This document shows, in pieces, positions 7,855-15,898 of a stretch of DNA of 43,037 nucleotides; within the stretch, counting starts at the first letter, position 1; each line of letters begins with the position of its first letter. The DNA lies in the NCBI GenBank assembly GCA_017302455.1, contig JAFLDO010000040.1, positions 1 to 43,037 of the forward strand. The letters run 5' to 3'. The notes under the pieces were generated by a model. It did not search any database and was not told the DNA's origin. It saw nothing but the letters and a program-made list of their open reading frames with translations. The position numbers and the translations under genes were made by a program. The stretch is from Accumulibacter sp. Its GTDB lineage: Bacteria; Pseudomonadota; Gammaproteobacteria; Burkholderiales; Rhodocyclaceae.

Positions 7855-8661
7855 ATGAATTTTCGCGATGCCGGCCTCACCTTGTGGCTGGCCGTCCTGA
7901 CTTCAGCACCCGCTCTGGCGCACGACACCTGGCTGATTCCCAACCGCTTCGCAGTTCCGACGGAGTCCCTTGTGCAACTGGACCTCACCAGCGGTATGTC
8001 GTTTCCTGCGCTCGCTGCGGCCATCAAGCCGGATCGAGTCGATCGCGCAGGCTGTCGGCTTTCAGCACAGCGATTTGCCATTGCGGACCTTTCGCCCGAA
8101 GCAAAGTCACTGCGCTTGCACGCCAGTATGCCTGGACTGAGCATCGCAACATGCTGGGTAGCACTCAAGCCAAGAACGATCGAACTGACGCCGAGACAGG
8201 TGCAGGAATATCTTCACGAGATAGGCGCTGCGGACTCAGTCAGGCAGCAATGGAACAAGGCCGCACAACCGAAACGCTGGCGCGAGGCTTACACAAAGGA
8301 AGCCAAGACGTTCCTCCGCGTCGGCGCGCCAAGACCCGACAATTCGTGGGCCGAGCCGGTCGGCCTGGCGCTGGAGATCGTCCCCGAGAAGGACCCCACC
8401 ACTTTTCACGCAGGTGATACGTTGCCGGTGCGGGTTCTGAAAACGGGCAAACCCTTGCCGATGTTTCCGCTGGGGATCGTCCATGAAGGTAAATCGCGGG
8501 GCCTGATACGCAAGACTGACTCGCAAGGGCGCGTCACGTTTCGCCTGGACCGGGCGGGCCGCTGGCTATTACGGGGCACGGAGTTGCGAAGTGCTCCGCA
8601 AGCTGACGGGGATTGGGAAAGTACCTTTACGACGATGACGATCAACGTTAAATCGAAATGA
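7855..8661 (+). CDS. Periplasmic DUF4198-family protein
   Basis: 268 residues with a signal peptide (WLAVLTSAPALA, cleaved before HDTW). The mature start AHDTWLIPNRFAVP and the LRVGAPRPDNSWAEPVGLALEIVPEKDP stretch are typical of DUF4198 proteins, beta-sandwich periplasmic proteins often encoded beside TonB receptors and metal uptake genes. Function in the family is poorly defined; a role in metal or ligand binding is inferred. The N-terminal His of the mature protein is a common metal ligand in related folds. The gene is divergent from the TonB receptor operon and shares its promoter region with site A. The ATG at 7855 was chosen because the signal peptide begins there. Confidence 0.8.
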   Translation: MNFRDAGLTLWLAVLTSAPALAHDTWLIPNRFAVPTESLVQLDLTSGMSFPALAAAIKPDRVDRAGCRLSAQRFAIADLSPEAKSLRLHASMPGLSIATCWVALKPRTIELTPRQVQEYLHEIGAADSVRQQWNKAAQPKRWREAYTKEAKTFLRVGAPRPDNSWAEPVGLALEIVPEKDPTTFHAGDTLPVRVLKTGKPLPMFPLGIVHEGKSRGLIRKTDSQGRVTFRLDRAGRWLLRGTELRSAPQADGDWESTFTTMTINVKSK

Positions 8662-9234
8662 AGAACCCCATGCGAGGTACAACTCGCTCGCCATAGGTAG
8701 TTTGGCCAAAGCCGGGCAGCGAATACGCACTCGGGCAAGCTCGAAATCCGGCAAACCTCGCTTGACGTATCATCGGCCGATCCAACCCCAATGCTGCGCA
8801 AACAATGAAGAGCGACACCTCCGAGACGCTCTACCTCAAGGGCCGCACCCCGCCAGGCGTTCGTCGTCGATGACGTAGAACGAATAGCGTTTATCGGCCG
8901 CGCCGAAAGCACCGGGTCCAAGCTCTGGCGCATCCGCGGCAGATAAACCTCGTTGGACTGAAGCGCCTCGACGGCGGTACTTATGGGGATTGTAAGCGTC
9001 CCGCGGCTTGGGTCAAGCCGCGGATAGGGTTCGGACGCGCTGGCGCGGGGTTCACGAGAGCCTTCCGGATCGTCGCGGGAGCCTCAGCGGAGTCAAGCAA
9101 GCCGTCGGGTTGCCGCAACCCCGGATCAGAACCGTGAGTTGGGCCCCTCGTCGACGCGTCCACTCCTGGCGGCCTTGACCGCCAAACGTCACCCAGCGTC
9201 ACCCGCGAGGCTCCGCGCCCCTGTTCAGCCGTGC
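8662..9234. other. Gene-poor gap leading into the IS91-type element
   Basis: No gene is supported. Short frames on both strands lack start signals and family motifs. A minus-strand stretch near 8870-8900 reads KRYSFYVIDDERL, which looks like decayed coding sequence but has no identifiable family. The end of the IS91-type element probably lies here, marked by the hairpin at 9001-9023. Confidence 0.4.
9001..9023. repeat. Perfect 10-bp hairpin near the transposase-side end of the IS91-type element
   Basis: CCGCGGCTTG and CAAGCCGCGG are separated by GGT. IS91-family elements carry subterminal hairpins at their ends, and their preferred target tetranucleotides include GAAC and CAAG. The hairpin arms contain CTTG/CAAG. 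This fits an oriIS- or terIS-like structure, but the exact end cannot be fixed from one copy. Confidence 0.5.
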
Positions 9235-10392
9235 TCATGGCGGTGCGCGAACGGATGTGCTCGGCGGCGTCGCCTGACGCTGGGGCGGAATCGCCGCCGT
9301 CGGAACGAAGCGGCCCTCATGGCAATGCGTGCAGCGCGCCCACTCGGCGCCGCCGATGCGCTGCAGGAAGTCCTCCACCGTCGCCGTGATCACCGGATCG
9401 GGTTCCGGTACCGACAAGGCCTGCCGCGCCAGGGATAGCTGTGTCGCCTTCGCCGCCGGAGCCAGCAGGCCGTAGTGCCGAATCCGCTTGAAGCCGCTCG
9501 GCAAGACGTGCAGCAGGAAGCGGTCGATGAATTCCTCCGCCGGCACACTGAGCACGCGCTTACCCGGCGTGGCGCGCACGCGGAAACGGACGGTCGTCTC
9601 GTCCATCCCGACAAGACGCTCGTTCGAGATCGCCACCCGATGGGTATAGCGACCCAGGTATTCGAGGACCTGCTCCGGGCCACCGAGCGGTTGTTTCGCG
9701 TAGACCACCCAGTCGTGCGCAAGCAATTGCTGGCGCAGGGCGCGCCAGACCTTGTCGTCGGCCAGCGCGGCGGCCAGGGGCTGGCCCGCGCCTCGGGCTT
9801 CACTCAGTGCCGCCATGAACTTGCCACGGAAGACCCGCGACAACGCTCTGACCGGAAACAGGAAGCCGCGCTTGGGCGACTTCCACTCTCCCTCGGCCGT
9901 CAGTGCCCCGCCGGCGACCAGGGCGTGCACATGCACATGCCGCCCGAGGTTCTGCTTCCAGGTGTGCAGGACCAGCGAGAACGCCAGCTTGCCGCCCAGC
10001 CAGCGGGGGTTGGCGGCGAATTCGGCGAGGGTGGCCGACGCGGCGGCGAAGAGGACCTCGTAGATCACCCGTGGGCGTAGCGCGATCAGCGTGTGCAGCG
10101 CGTGCGGCAGCGTGAACACGAGGTGGAAGTAGGGCACCGGCAGCAGTTCCTGGCGCCGTTTCGCCAGCCAGTGCTCCTTGGCTCGGGTCTGGCACTGCGG
10201 ACAGTGGCGGTTGCGGCACGAGTGATAGACGTGTCGCGTCACCCCGCAGCTGTCACAGGTCTCGACGTGGCCGCCGAGGATGGCCGTGCGACAGGCGATG
10301 ATCGCTCGCCAGACCTTGGCCTTGACGGACGACAAAGCGTGCTTGGCGAGGTACGCCGGCCCGTGCCGGCGAAAGACCTCGGCCAGGGTCAC
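9235..10392 (-). CDS. IS91-family transposase (Y2 HUH rolling-circle type)
   Basis: 385 residues from a GTG at 10392. An N-terminal zinc-binding region (C46, C49, C59, C64, C67; CDSCG and CRNRHCPQC) is followed by the HUH motif HVHVHALVAGG (residues 152-156) and the twin tyrosines in EYLGRYTHRVAIS (Y245 and Y249, spaced YxxxY). These are the nicking residues for rolling-circle transposition. Length is normal for the family and no frameshift is seen, so it may be active. It starts 10 nt after the recombinase gene. Confidence 0.92.
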   Translation of the reverse strand: MTLAEVFRRHGPAYLAKHALSSVKAKVWRAIIACRTAILGGHVETCDSCGVTRHVYHSCRNRHCPQCQTRAKEHWLAKRRQELLPVPYFHLVFTLPHALHTLIALRPRVIYEVLFAAASATLAEFAANPRWLGGKLAFSLVLHTWKQNLGRHVHVHALVAGGALTAEGEWKSPKRGFLFPVRALSRVFRGKFMAALSEARGAGQPLAAALADDKVWRALRQQLLAHDWVVYAKQPLGGPEQVLEYLGRYTHRVAISNERLVGMDETTVRFRVRATPGKRVLSVPAEEFIDRFLLHVLPSGFKRIRHYGLLAPAAKATQLSLARQALSVPEPDPVITATVEDFLQRIGGAEWARCTHCHEGRFVPTAAIPPQRQATPPSTSVRAPP

Positions 10393-10402
10393 TGGCGCTG
10401 GC

Positions 10403-11251
10403 TCAACTGGGTGGGTCGAGCAGATCCAGAGGCGAGGGGTGGCCGGTCAGCTTTGAGCGCGCCAGATGCAGATAGCGCGAGGTCGTCGACAGATGACCAT
10501 GGCCGAGGAGTCGGCCGATGCTGTAGAGATCGACCCCGGCTTCGAGCAGGTGCGTGGCGAAGGCATGGCGAAGACCGTGGATGCCGCCTTCGGGGGCGAT
10601 GCCGGCGGCGTTGCGCGCCGCATAGTAGATCCGCTGGGCGGTCTGGATTTCCATCGGACCGGTGCCGGCCCGGTTGGGGAACAACCAGAGCCGCGGCCGG
10701 GTGTCGCGCCAGTAGGTGCGCAAGGCCGCGAGCAGGTGGGGCGACAGAAGTGTGTAGCGATCCTTGCCGCCTTTGCCCTGGCGGACCTTGAGGCACATGC
10801 GGTCGGCGGCGCTCTCGATGTCTCCCACCTGCAGGGCGCAGACTTCCGACACCCGCAAGCCGGCGGCATAGGTGGTCATCAGCAGCGTTCGTCCGCGCAG
10901 GGTTCGCGCCGAGTCGATCAGGCGCGCGACTTCCTCGCGCGAGAGGATCTGCGGCAGGCGCTGGGGGACCTTGGCCATCGGGATGTCGAAGCCGGCTTCC
11001 GGGCGACCGAGTACCCGCCGATAGAGGAAGCGGAAGGCACACGAGGCTTGATTGACGCTCGCGTAGGCGAGCTTCTTGTCGCGAATCAGGTGCAGCAGGT
11101 AGGCCTGGACTTCCTCGACACGCAAATCCGCCGGTGATCGGTGGTAGTACTTCGCCAATCCGACGAGCGCATCGATGTAGGCTTCCTGGGCCCGTGCCGC
11201 CATTCCCCGCAGGCACATGGCGTTGCTCATTCTTTCACGCAGCTCACTCAT
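10403..11251 (-). CDS. Tyrosine recombinase of the IS91-type element
   Basis: 282 residues from the ATG at 11251, preceded by GAGGAG; a longer frame to 11314 has no ribosome site. An N-terminal SAM-like core-binding domain (residues ~1-85) precedes the catalytic domain. Catalytic residues are visible: R133 (AAGLRVSE), H225 and R228 (HGLRH), H251 (LLGHGH) and Y260 (TTSRYLHL). XerD-like recombinases of this type often accompany IS91 transposases, possibly to resolve or join intermediates. It is transcribed ahead of the transposase, and a strong hairpin lies just upstream. Confidence 0.9.
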   Translation of the reverse strand: MSELRERMSNAMCLRGMAARAQEAYIDALVGLAKYYHRSPADLRVEEVQAYLLHLIRDKKLAYASVNQASCAFRFLYRRVLGRPEAGFDIPMAKVPQRLPQILSREEVARLIDSARTLRGRTLLMTTYAAGLRVSEVCALQVGDIESAADRMCLKVRQGKGGKDRYTLLSPHLLAALRTYWRDTRPRLWLFPNRAGTGPMEIQTAQRIYYAARNAAGIAPEGGIHGLRHAFATHLLEAGVDLYSIGRLLGHGHLSTTSRYLHLARSKLTGHPSPLDLLDPPS

Positions 11252-11267
11252 GACAATCTCCTCGGTT

Positions 11268-11290
11268 GCTGCGGGGACGTCCCCCGCAGC
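11268..11290 (-). promoter_or_regulatory. Strong hairpin just upstream of the recombinase ribosome site
   Basis: GCTGCGGGGAC pairs with GTCCCCCGCAGC with one bulged base and almost no loop. It lies less than 10 nt upstream of the GAGGAG of the recombinase gene. It may limit read-through from nosL or hide the start site, as is common for transposon genes. It could also be part of the element's end structure. Confidence 0.45.
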
Positions 11291-11345
11291 GAGGAGGATC
11301 GAGGATTTGCGCACGGCGTGGGAAGCGTGGTTCCGAGCCGTCAGA

Positions 11346-11368
11346 GGGTCAGGGTGAGGGTGAAGGGG
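11346..11368 (+). repeat. G-rich repeat with G-quadruplex pattern near the IS91-type element end
   Basis: Four G-runs (11346-11348, 11352-11354, 11358-11360, 11365-11368) are separated by 3, 3 and 4 nt, built from GGGTCA/GGGTGA hexamers. This matches the usual G3 N1-7 quadruplex pattern. It lies between the recombinase gene and the nosL stop. Confidence 0.45.
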
Positions 11369-11437
11369 AAAGCGAACTCAGGGAGTGACCGCGAAGGAAG
11401 AAGAAGCGGTGGGGTGCCTACACCAGCGCGGAGCGCT

Positions 11438-11944
11438 TTAGTTCAACGCCTGGTGCGCATCGACCCGGGTCAGCCCATAGAACTCGGGTGACCCAGATGC
11501 CGGCAATGCTTCACTCGAATAAGCGATCTTACTGCCTTTGGTCATGAGGTCCTTGATCTGGCTGCCGATCAGCAAAGTGGCCTGGTCGACTTCGAGCGGC
11601 GGCTTGATTTCCGCAATCGAGGCGTTGTCGGCGACCCAGATCGTTTTCGGTTCGCGGTCCACATTCACCGCCAGACTGATCGCGGCACAGTGCAGGGAGC
11701 AGACGCCGTCGTGCAGGTCGTCGCTGTACTCGATGAACATCCGCGAGTGGTGATGCTGTCGGCGATCCATGCCGCAGTACGGACACTTGGGAAACTTCTC
11801 GACGTCGTTCTCCCAGGCCCTGGGGTCGACCGCCATCTTGGGCAGGAACTGTGCCGGTGTGCCGTCGATGGCACACGACTGCTGAGCATGGGCGGTGCTT
11901 GCGGCGGCGGCAAGGCCAGTGGTGGCCAGCGAGAGTTTCAGCAA
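11438..11944 (-). CDS. nosL: NosL-family copper-binding protein, signal peptide interrupted by a stop codon
   Basis: 168 residues from the TTG at 11944. NosL features: KCPYCGMDRR, SRMFIEYSDDLHDG and CSLHCAAISLAVN. NosL proteins bind Cu(I) and help load nitrous oxide reductase or similar cuproenzymes. The real start is probably GTG at 11959, which has a perfect AAGGAG 7 nt upstream. From there the protein reads V-N-stop-R-D-L-L-K-L-S, so TGA at 11953-11951 replaces the first Arg of a Tat motif (NRRDLLKLS expected; CGA to TGA is one change). Either the gene is disrupted, or it restarts at the TTG without the twin arginines, or the base is an error. The 17-bp operator (site B) lies ~87 nt upstream of the GTG. 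Confidence 0.8.
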   Translation of the reverse strand: MLKLSLATTGLAAAASTAHAQQSCAIDGTPAQFLPKMAVDPRAWENDVEKFPKCPYCGMDRRQHHHSRMFIEYSDDLHDGVCSLHCAAISLAVNVDREPKTIWVADNASIAEIKPPLEVDQATLLIGSQIKDLMTKGSKIAYSSEALPASGSPEFYGLTRVDAHQALN

Positions 11945-12045
11945 GTCACGTCAGTTCACGATGAGGCTCCTTGAGGTAGGCGGGCGCACGGCCCAGCGGG
12001 CTCGGCGGTCATCCGGAACGGTAGGTTTCCCGCTTGCTTGCGTCT

Positions 12046-12062
12046 TGCGGCAAATCGTCGCA
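12046..12062 (-). promoter_or_regulatory. Shared 17-bp operator-like palindrome, site B
   Basis: Minus-strand reading TGCGACGATTTGCCGCA, the family consensus. It sits between the stop of the TauE/SafE-type gene and nosL, so nosL probably has its own promoter. The -10 region at the expected distance is weak (TACCGT at 12018-12023). Confidence 0.6.
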
Positions 12063-12073
12063 CCGCCTCTGGT

Positions 12074-12775
12074 TCAACCCAGCAGCCGCTGCATCACCAG
12101 GTAGTAAGCGATGCCCTGCCAGACGGTCGCCAGGCCGAGAACGATGACGAACAGAGCGGCGCCCTTGAGCAGCCAGCCGCGCGTTCTGGCACCGAGCTTG
12201 CCGAAGAGGAAGCTCGCCGAGAGCATCGAAGGCAGGGTGCCGGCGCCAAAGGCCAGCATCAGCAGGCCACCTTCGAGGACCGACGGGGCGGTTGTCGCCT
12301 TGACGGCCATGGCCATGGTCATCGAGCAGGGCATCAGGCCGTTGATCGCGCCACCGATGATCGCGCCGGGCAAGACACCCCGCGCGGTAGCGGCGACAAA
12401 CTGCCGGCGCAACCAGGCAAGCGGCGCGAAGCCCAGCGAGTTGCGCCACGGCGAGACGCCGAGCAGGTCGAGGCCGAGCAGGGTCACGACCAGTCCGGCG
12501 ACGATCTGCAGCAGACCCTGCAGTTTTCCGAAAGAGCCCGTCTGCACCAGCACGGTACCCAGGGCGGCGGCGATCACGCCGATCACGGCGTAGACCGCAA
12601 CGCGCGTGCAATGGTAGGCCAGGTAGGGGGCGAAGGTCTTGGCGCCAAGCTTCATGAAGAAGCCCGACACCAGGCCGCCGCACATGCCGAGGCAGTGGCC
12701 GCTGCCGAGCACGCCGGTCATGAAGGCGAGCCCGTAGGAGAACTCGACCATCATCTGGTGCTGGCTGTGATCCAA
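12074..12775 (-). CDS. TauE/SafE (UreH-like) family membrane protein
   Basis: 233 residues from a TTG at 12775; an ATG at 12754 is the alternative. It has about six membrane helices and the family motif GSGHCLGMCGGLVSGFF in the first, with GGAINGLMPCSMTMAMAV in the second half. The paired Cys motifs HCxGMCGG and LMPCS are typical of the DsbD/UreH-like branch found beside copper P-type ATPases and cytochrome oxidase assembly genes. A role in copper or thiol transport is inferred from that. It starts 3 nt after the ATPase stop, so the two are co-expressed. The database name sulfite exporter is unlikely to describe its substrate here. Confidence 0.82.
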   Translation of the reverse strand: MDHSQHQMMVEFSYGLAFMTGVLGSGHCLGMCGGLVSGFFMKLGAKTFAPYLAYHCTRVAVYAVIGVIAAALGTVLVQTGSFGKLQGLLQIVAGLVVTLLGLDLLGVSPWRNSLGFAPLAWLRRQFVAATARGVLPGAIIGGAINGLMPCSMTMAMAVKATTAPSVLEGGLLMLAFGAGTLPSMLSASFLFGKLGARTRGWLLKGAALFVIVLGLATVWQGIAYYLVMQRLLG

Positions 12776-12778
12776 GGC

Positions 12779-15220
12779 TCAGTGCTTCTGCAGGCGCAAG
12801 GAGTTGCTGACCACCGATACCGACGAGAAGGCCATCGCCGCCGAGGCAATCATCGGGTTGAGGCGCCCGGCGGCAGCGATCGGGATGGCGACGACGTTGT
12901 AGCCGAGTGCCCAGAACAGGTTCTGACGAATGATGCTCATCGTGCGCCGCGACAGTTCGACGGTTGCGGCAACGCGCGCAATGTCGCCGCCGAGCAGCGT
13001 GACGTCGGCTGCTTCCACAGCGATGTCGGCACCGCCGCCGATGGCCAGACCGACATCGGCGGCAATCAGTGCCGGCGCATCGTTGATGCCGTCGCCGATC
13101 ATGCCGACGCGCTTGCCCTGCTGCTGCAGTTCGTGGATCAGTTCGAGCTTCATCGCCGGTGTCGCACGCGCGATCACCCGCTCGATGCCGACCTGGCGGG
13201 CAATGTGCTGTGCGACGGCCCGCAGGTCTCCGGTGGCCATCACCGTCTCGATGCCCAGGCGATGGAGCCTGGCAATCGCGTCGCGCGCGCCCTGGCGCGG
13301 CTGGTCGGCGATCGCCAGTAGCGCGGCGACGCGGCCGCCCATGGCGACGAAGACCGGTGTCTTGCCCTGTTCGGCGAGCACCGCGACCTGCTGCGCCTGG
13401 GCGATGCAGGCAACGCCGGTTTCCTCGAGCAGTGCGGCGTTGCCGATCAGCATCGGCACACCCTCGCAATTGGCGCGCACGCCGCGTCCGGGGATCGCTG
13501 CGAAATCGCTGCAGGCGGCTGGCGCCGCACCGCGGGCCAGACACCAGGCAGAGATGGCCCGCGCCAGGAAGTGCTCGGAGCAGGCTTCGGCCGCGGCCAT
13601 GCGGGCAAGCAGCGCCGTTTCATCGACGCCTTCGACGGCGATGAAATCGGTGACCACCGGCTTGCCTTCGGTGATCGTACCGGTCTTGTCGAACACCACC
13701 GTCGTCAGCCTCGCGGCCGTTTCCAATGCTTCGCCGTTGCGGATGTAGATACCACGCCGAGCCGCCTGACCGGTACCGACCATGATCGCTGTCGGTGTCG
13801 CCAGTCCGAGGGCACAGGGACAGGCGATCAGCAGCACGGCGATGGCGTGTGCGAGGGCTGTCGTCGGGTGGCTGCGCGCCAGCAACCCGCCGCCGAAGGT
13901 CAAGGCGGCGATGCCGCCGACCGCCGGCACGAAACGCGCCGAAATGCGGTCGGCAAGTTTCTGGACGGGCAGCTTGCTGCCCTGTGCGTGGTCGACGAGG
14001 CGGACGATGCCGGCGAGTACCGTGTCTACGCCGACGGCGGTGACCCGCAAGGTGAACGTGCCGTTGCCGTTGAGGCAGCCGGCGTATGCCTTGTCGCCTG
14101 CCCGCTTGCCGACCGGCAGCGATTCGCCGGTGAGCATCGATTCGTTGACCTCCGAGCTGCCGTCGACGAGTACGCCGTCGGTCGGTACGCGGTCACCGGG
14201 ACGTACGCGCAGCAAGTCGCCAAGGACGACCTCATCGATCGCTACGCGATGCTCCTGACCGTCGCACAGGAGCACAGCCGTCTCCGCCTGCAGCTCGATC
14301 AACTTGCGGATGGCCTCGCTGGCCTGCCCTTTGGCACGTTCTTCGAGAAAACGGCCGAGCAGGACGAAACTGATGATCCCGGCAGCCGCCTCAAAGTAGA
14401 CGTGATGGTTCGGTCGCCACAGGCCCGGCAGGCTGTACAGGTAGGCCGCACCCGCGCCTAGCGCGATCAGCGAGTCCATGTTCGCGCTTTTCTGCTGCGC
14501 GAGCCGCCAGGCCCGGTCGAAGATCTCTCTGCCTGGGCCGAGCAACACCGGCGTTGCCAGCGCGAATTCGAGTACGCGCAGTGTCGGCGAGCGATGCATG
14601 GCCATGCCGAGCAGCATCACGGGTGCGGTCAGCGCCGCAGCCACGATCACCCGCTTTCTGGCCAGCATCAGTTGTCCCTTTTCGCGCTCGACGAGCAGAC
14701 GGCGCTGTGCCAGCGTGTCCATCGGCTGCGCCCGGTAGCCGAGCCGGCCGACCAGCGCAAACACGTCGTCGCGGCTGAGCGTGCCGCGCACGATCGCGGT
14801 CTGCGCGGCGAAGTTTACGTTGGCCAGTTGCACGCGCGGATCACGGCGCAGCGAGAGTTCGATCAGCAGCGCGCATGAGGCGCAGCTCATTCCCTCTATG
14901 GCCAGCGAGTGTTCCTGCAATGGCGCACCGTCGATGACTGACGCGGCCGGCCTCGCCGGCGGGCAGGTGATCAGATTGCCGAGCACGCCATCGACGATGG
15001 CCAGCAGGCGCTGCTCGGGCAAGCGACCGGGGTCGTAGTGAATCGCCAGCGAGCCGATTTCGGGCACTGCCCGCACCTCGCTGATTTCCGGTCGCTTGCG
15101 CAGCAGGATTTCGAGGATGTAGCAGCGCTCGACGTTCCGGACCAGCGGCGGGGCGACCACGCGCACGCGCCGGATCAGCCGGTGCGCGACGCGGAAGTTC
15201 CGGTAGGCCTCGGCGCTCAT
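12779..15220 (-). CDS. Cu(I)-translocating P1B-type ATPase
   Basis: 813 residues from the ATG at 15220, which overlaps the upstream stop (ATGA). Domains in order: an HMA_2-like region (~10-85), an HMA domain with GMSCASC (C113, C116), a TGES actuator loop (~364), membrane CPC (467-469), phosphorylation site DKTGT (D511) and GDGINDAP (~709). The last helices carry N-x6-YN-x4-P (767-780) and MxxSS (797-800), the signature of copper(I) P1B-1 pumps. It exports Cu(I) to the periplasm, for detoxification or cuproenzyme assembly; nosL and the TauE/SafE-type neighbour favour assembly. Oddity: the usual SEHP of the nucleotide domain reads SEHF (548-551). Confidence 0.93.
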   Translation of the reverse strand: MSAEAYRNFRVAHRLIRRVRVVAPPLVRNVERCYILEILLRKRPEISEVRAVPEIGSLAIHYDPGRLPEQRLLAIVDGVLGNLITCPPARPAASVIDGAPLQEHSLAIEGMSCASCALLIELSLRRDPRVQLANVNFAAQTAIVRGTLSRDDVFALVGRLGYRAQPMDTLAQRRLLVEREKGQLMLARKRVIVAAALTAPVMLLGMAMHRSPTLRVLEFALATPVLLGPGREIFDRAWRLAQQKSANMDSLIALGAGAAYLYSLPGLWRPNHHVYFEAAAGIISFVLLGRFLEERAKGQASEAIRKLIELQAETAVLLCDGQEHRVAIDEVVLGDLLRVRPGDRVPTDGVLVDGSSEVNESMLTGESLPVGKRAGDKAYAGCLNGNGTFTLRVTAVGVDTVLAGIVRLVDHAQGSKLPVQKLADRISARFVPAVGGIAALTFGGGLLARSHPTTALAHAIAVLLIACPCALGLATPTAIMVGTGQAARRGIYIRNGEALETAARLTTVVFDKTGTITEGKPVVTDFIAVEGVDETALLARMAAAEACSEHFLARAISAWCLARGAAPAACSDFAAIPGRGVRANCEGVPMLIGNAALLEETGVACIAQAQQVAVLAEQGKTPVFVAMGGRVAALLAIADQPRQGARDAIARLHRLGIETVMATGDLRAVAQHIARQVGIERVIARATPAMKLELIHELQQQGKRVGMIGDGINDAPALIAADVGLAIGGGADIAVEAADVTLLGGDIARVAATVELSRRTMSIIRQNLFWALGYNVVAIPIAAAGRLNPMIASAAMAFSSVSVVSNSLRLQKH

Positions 15221-15870
15221 CTGCCGTCGCCACTCTTGCGATAGCGAACGAGCAGGAAGACCAGGTAGAAGATGGTCAGCCAGGCGTAGCGGAACTTCAG
15301 CGGCTCGCGCAACCAGCGCTGGGTGATCAGGTCCCAATGCACGCGGATCAGGTAGAAGGCAAGCAGGTCGTTGAGGAAGTTGATGATCGCCTTCTCGGTC
15401 AGCGCGCTTTCAAGGATCGGTTGCACGCGCGCCTGGACGCCGCGCAACTGCGGGTGGCGGGCCATTGCCTGCATCATCCGGCGCAGTGCTCGCCTGGCGC
15501 GGGCTTCGATGTTCAGCCCGCCGCCGGCCCGCCCCTTCTTCGCGGCCGACGCTGGAGTGGCGAGAGCATCGCCTGACGCCAGGACTCTCGCATCGTCGCC
15601 CGCGGGCAGTTCGCCGAGCGCCGCGAACAGCCGACGCGCGACAGCATGCAGATCGCAGGCATGCTCGTCGTAGAACACCGACAGCTTGTGCTCAGCGGCG
15701 TGGATGGTCACCCGATAGACACCGTCCTGAAGGCGTAGCGCTGCTTCAATAGTGCGTGCCGCGGGCAGGGAGCAGAGTTCAGCCGGCAGGGCAAAGCGGA
15801 CATGGCCCGGCTCGCGGTGGCGGACGAGAATCTGTCTCGACAGGGCGTCGGGATCGGCGGTCGAAGTCAT
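15217..15870 (-). CDS. HMA-like domain membrane-associated protein
   Basis: 217 residues from the ATG at 15870 (GGAG 7 nt upstream). The N-terminal ~75 residues (REPGHVRFALP, LRLQDGVYRVTIH, KLSVFYDEHACD) resemble the HMA_2-type ferredoxin-like fold at the N-terminus of some P-type ATPases, without the CxxC. An Ala/Arg-rich linker follows. A C-terminal hydrophobic stretch (KFRYAWLTIFYLVFLLVRYR) could anchor it in the membrane. Its stop overlaps the ATPase start by 4 nt (ATGA), so the two are translationally coupled, which suggests it serves the pump as a partner or regulator. No exact function is known. Confidence 0.72.
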   Translation of the reverse strand: MTSTADPDALSRQILVRHREPGHVRFALPAELCSLPAARTIEAALRLQDGVYRVTIHAAEHKLSVFYDEHACDLHAVARRLFAALGELPAGDDARVLASGDALATPASAAKKGRAGGGLNIEARARRALRRMMQAMARHPQLRGVQARVQPILESALTEKAIINFLNDLLAFYLIRVHWDLITQRWLREPLKFRYAWLTIFYLVFLLVRYRKSGDGR

Positions 15871-15898
15871 CGTATCGCTCCGGCGGTGTTCACGACAC

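Larger units (their letters stand above)
9001..11368 (-). mobile_element. IS91-type element with transposase and tyrosine recombinase
   Basis: A Y2 HUH transposase and an adjacent tyrosine recombinase form a known two-gene IS91-type arrangement. Both are on the minus strand with a 10-nt gap. Approximate bounds are set by the hairpin at 9001-9023 and the G-rich repeat at 11346-11368. The element lies between the DUF4198 gene and nosL and may have separated genes that were once closer. IS91-type elements make no target duplication, so ends need a second copy or an empty site to define. Confidence 0.65.

Noticed and set aside
8827-8925. Possible decayed gene (minus-strand KRYSFYVIDDERL)
   Set aside because: Too short, with frame breaks and no family match; left as unexplained gap sequence.
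12009-13544. A 511-codon minus-strand frame overlapping the copper ATPase and TauE/SafE-type genes
   Set aside because: It is very Arg-rich and low-complexity, with no motif. The genes in the other frame have complete signatures.
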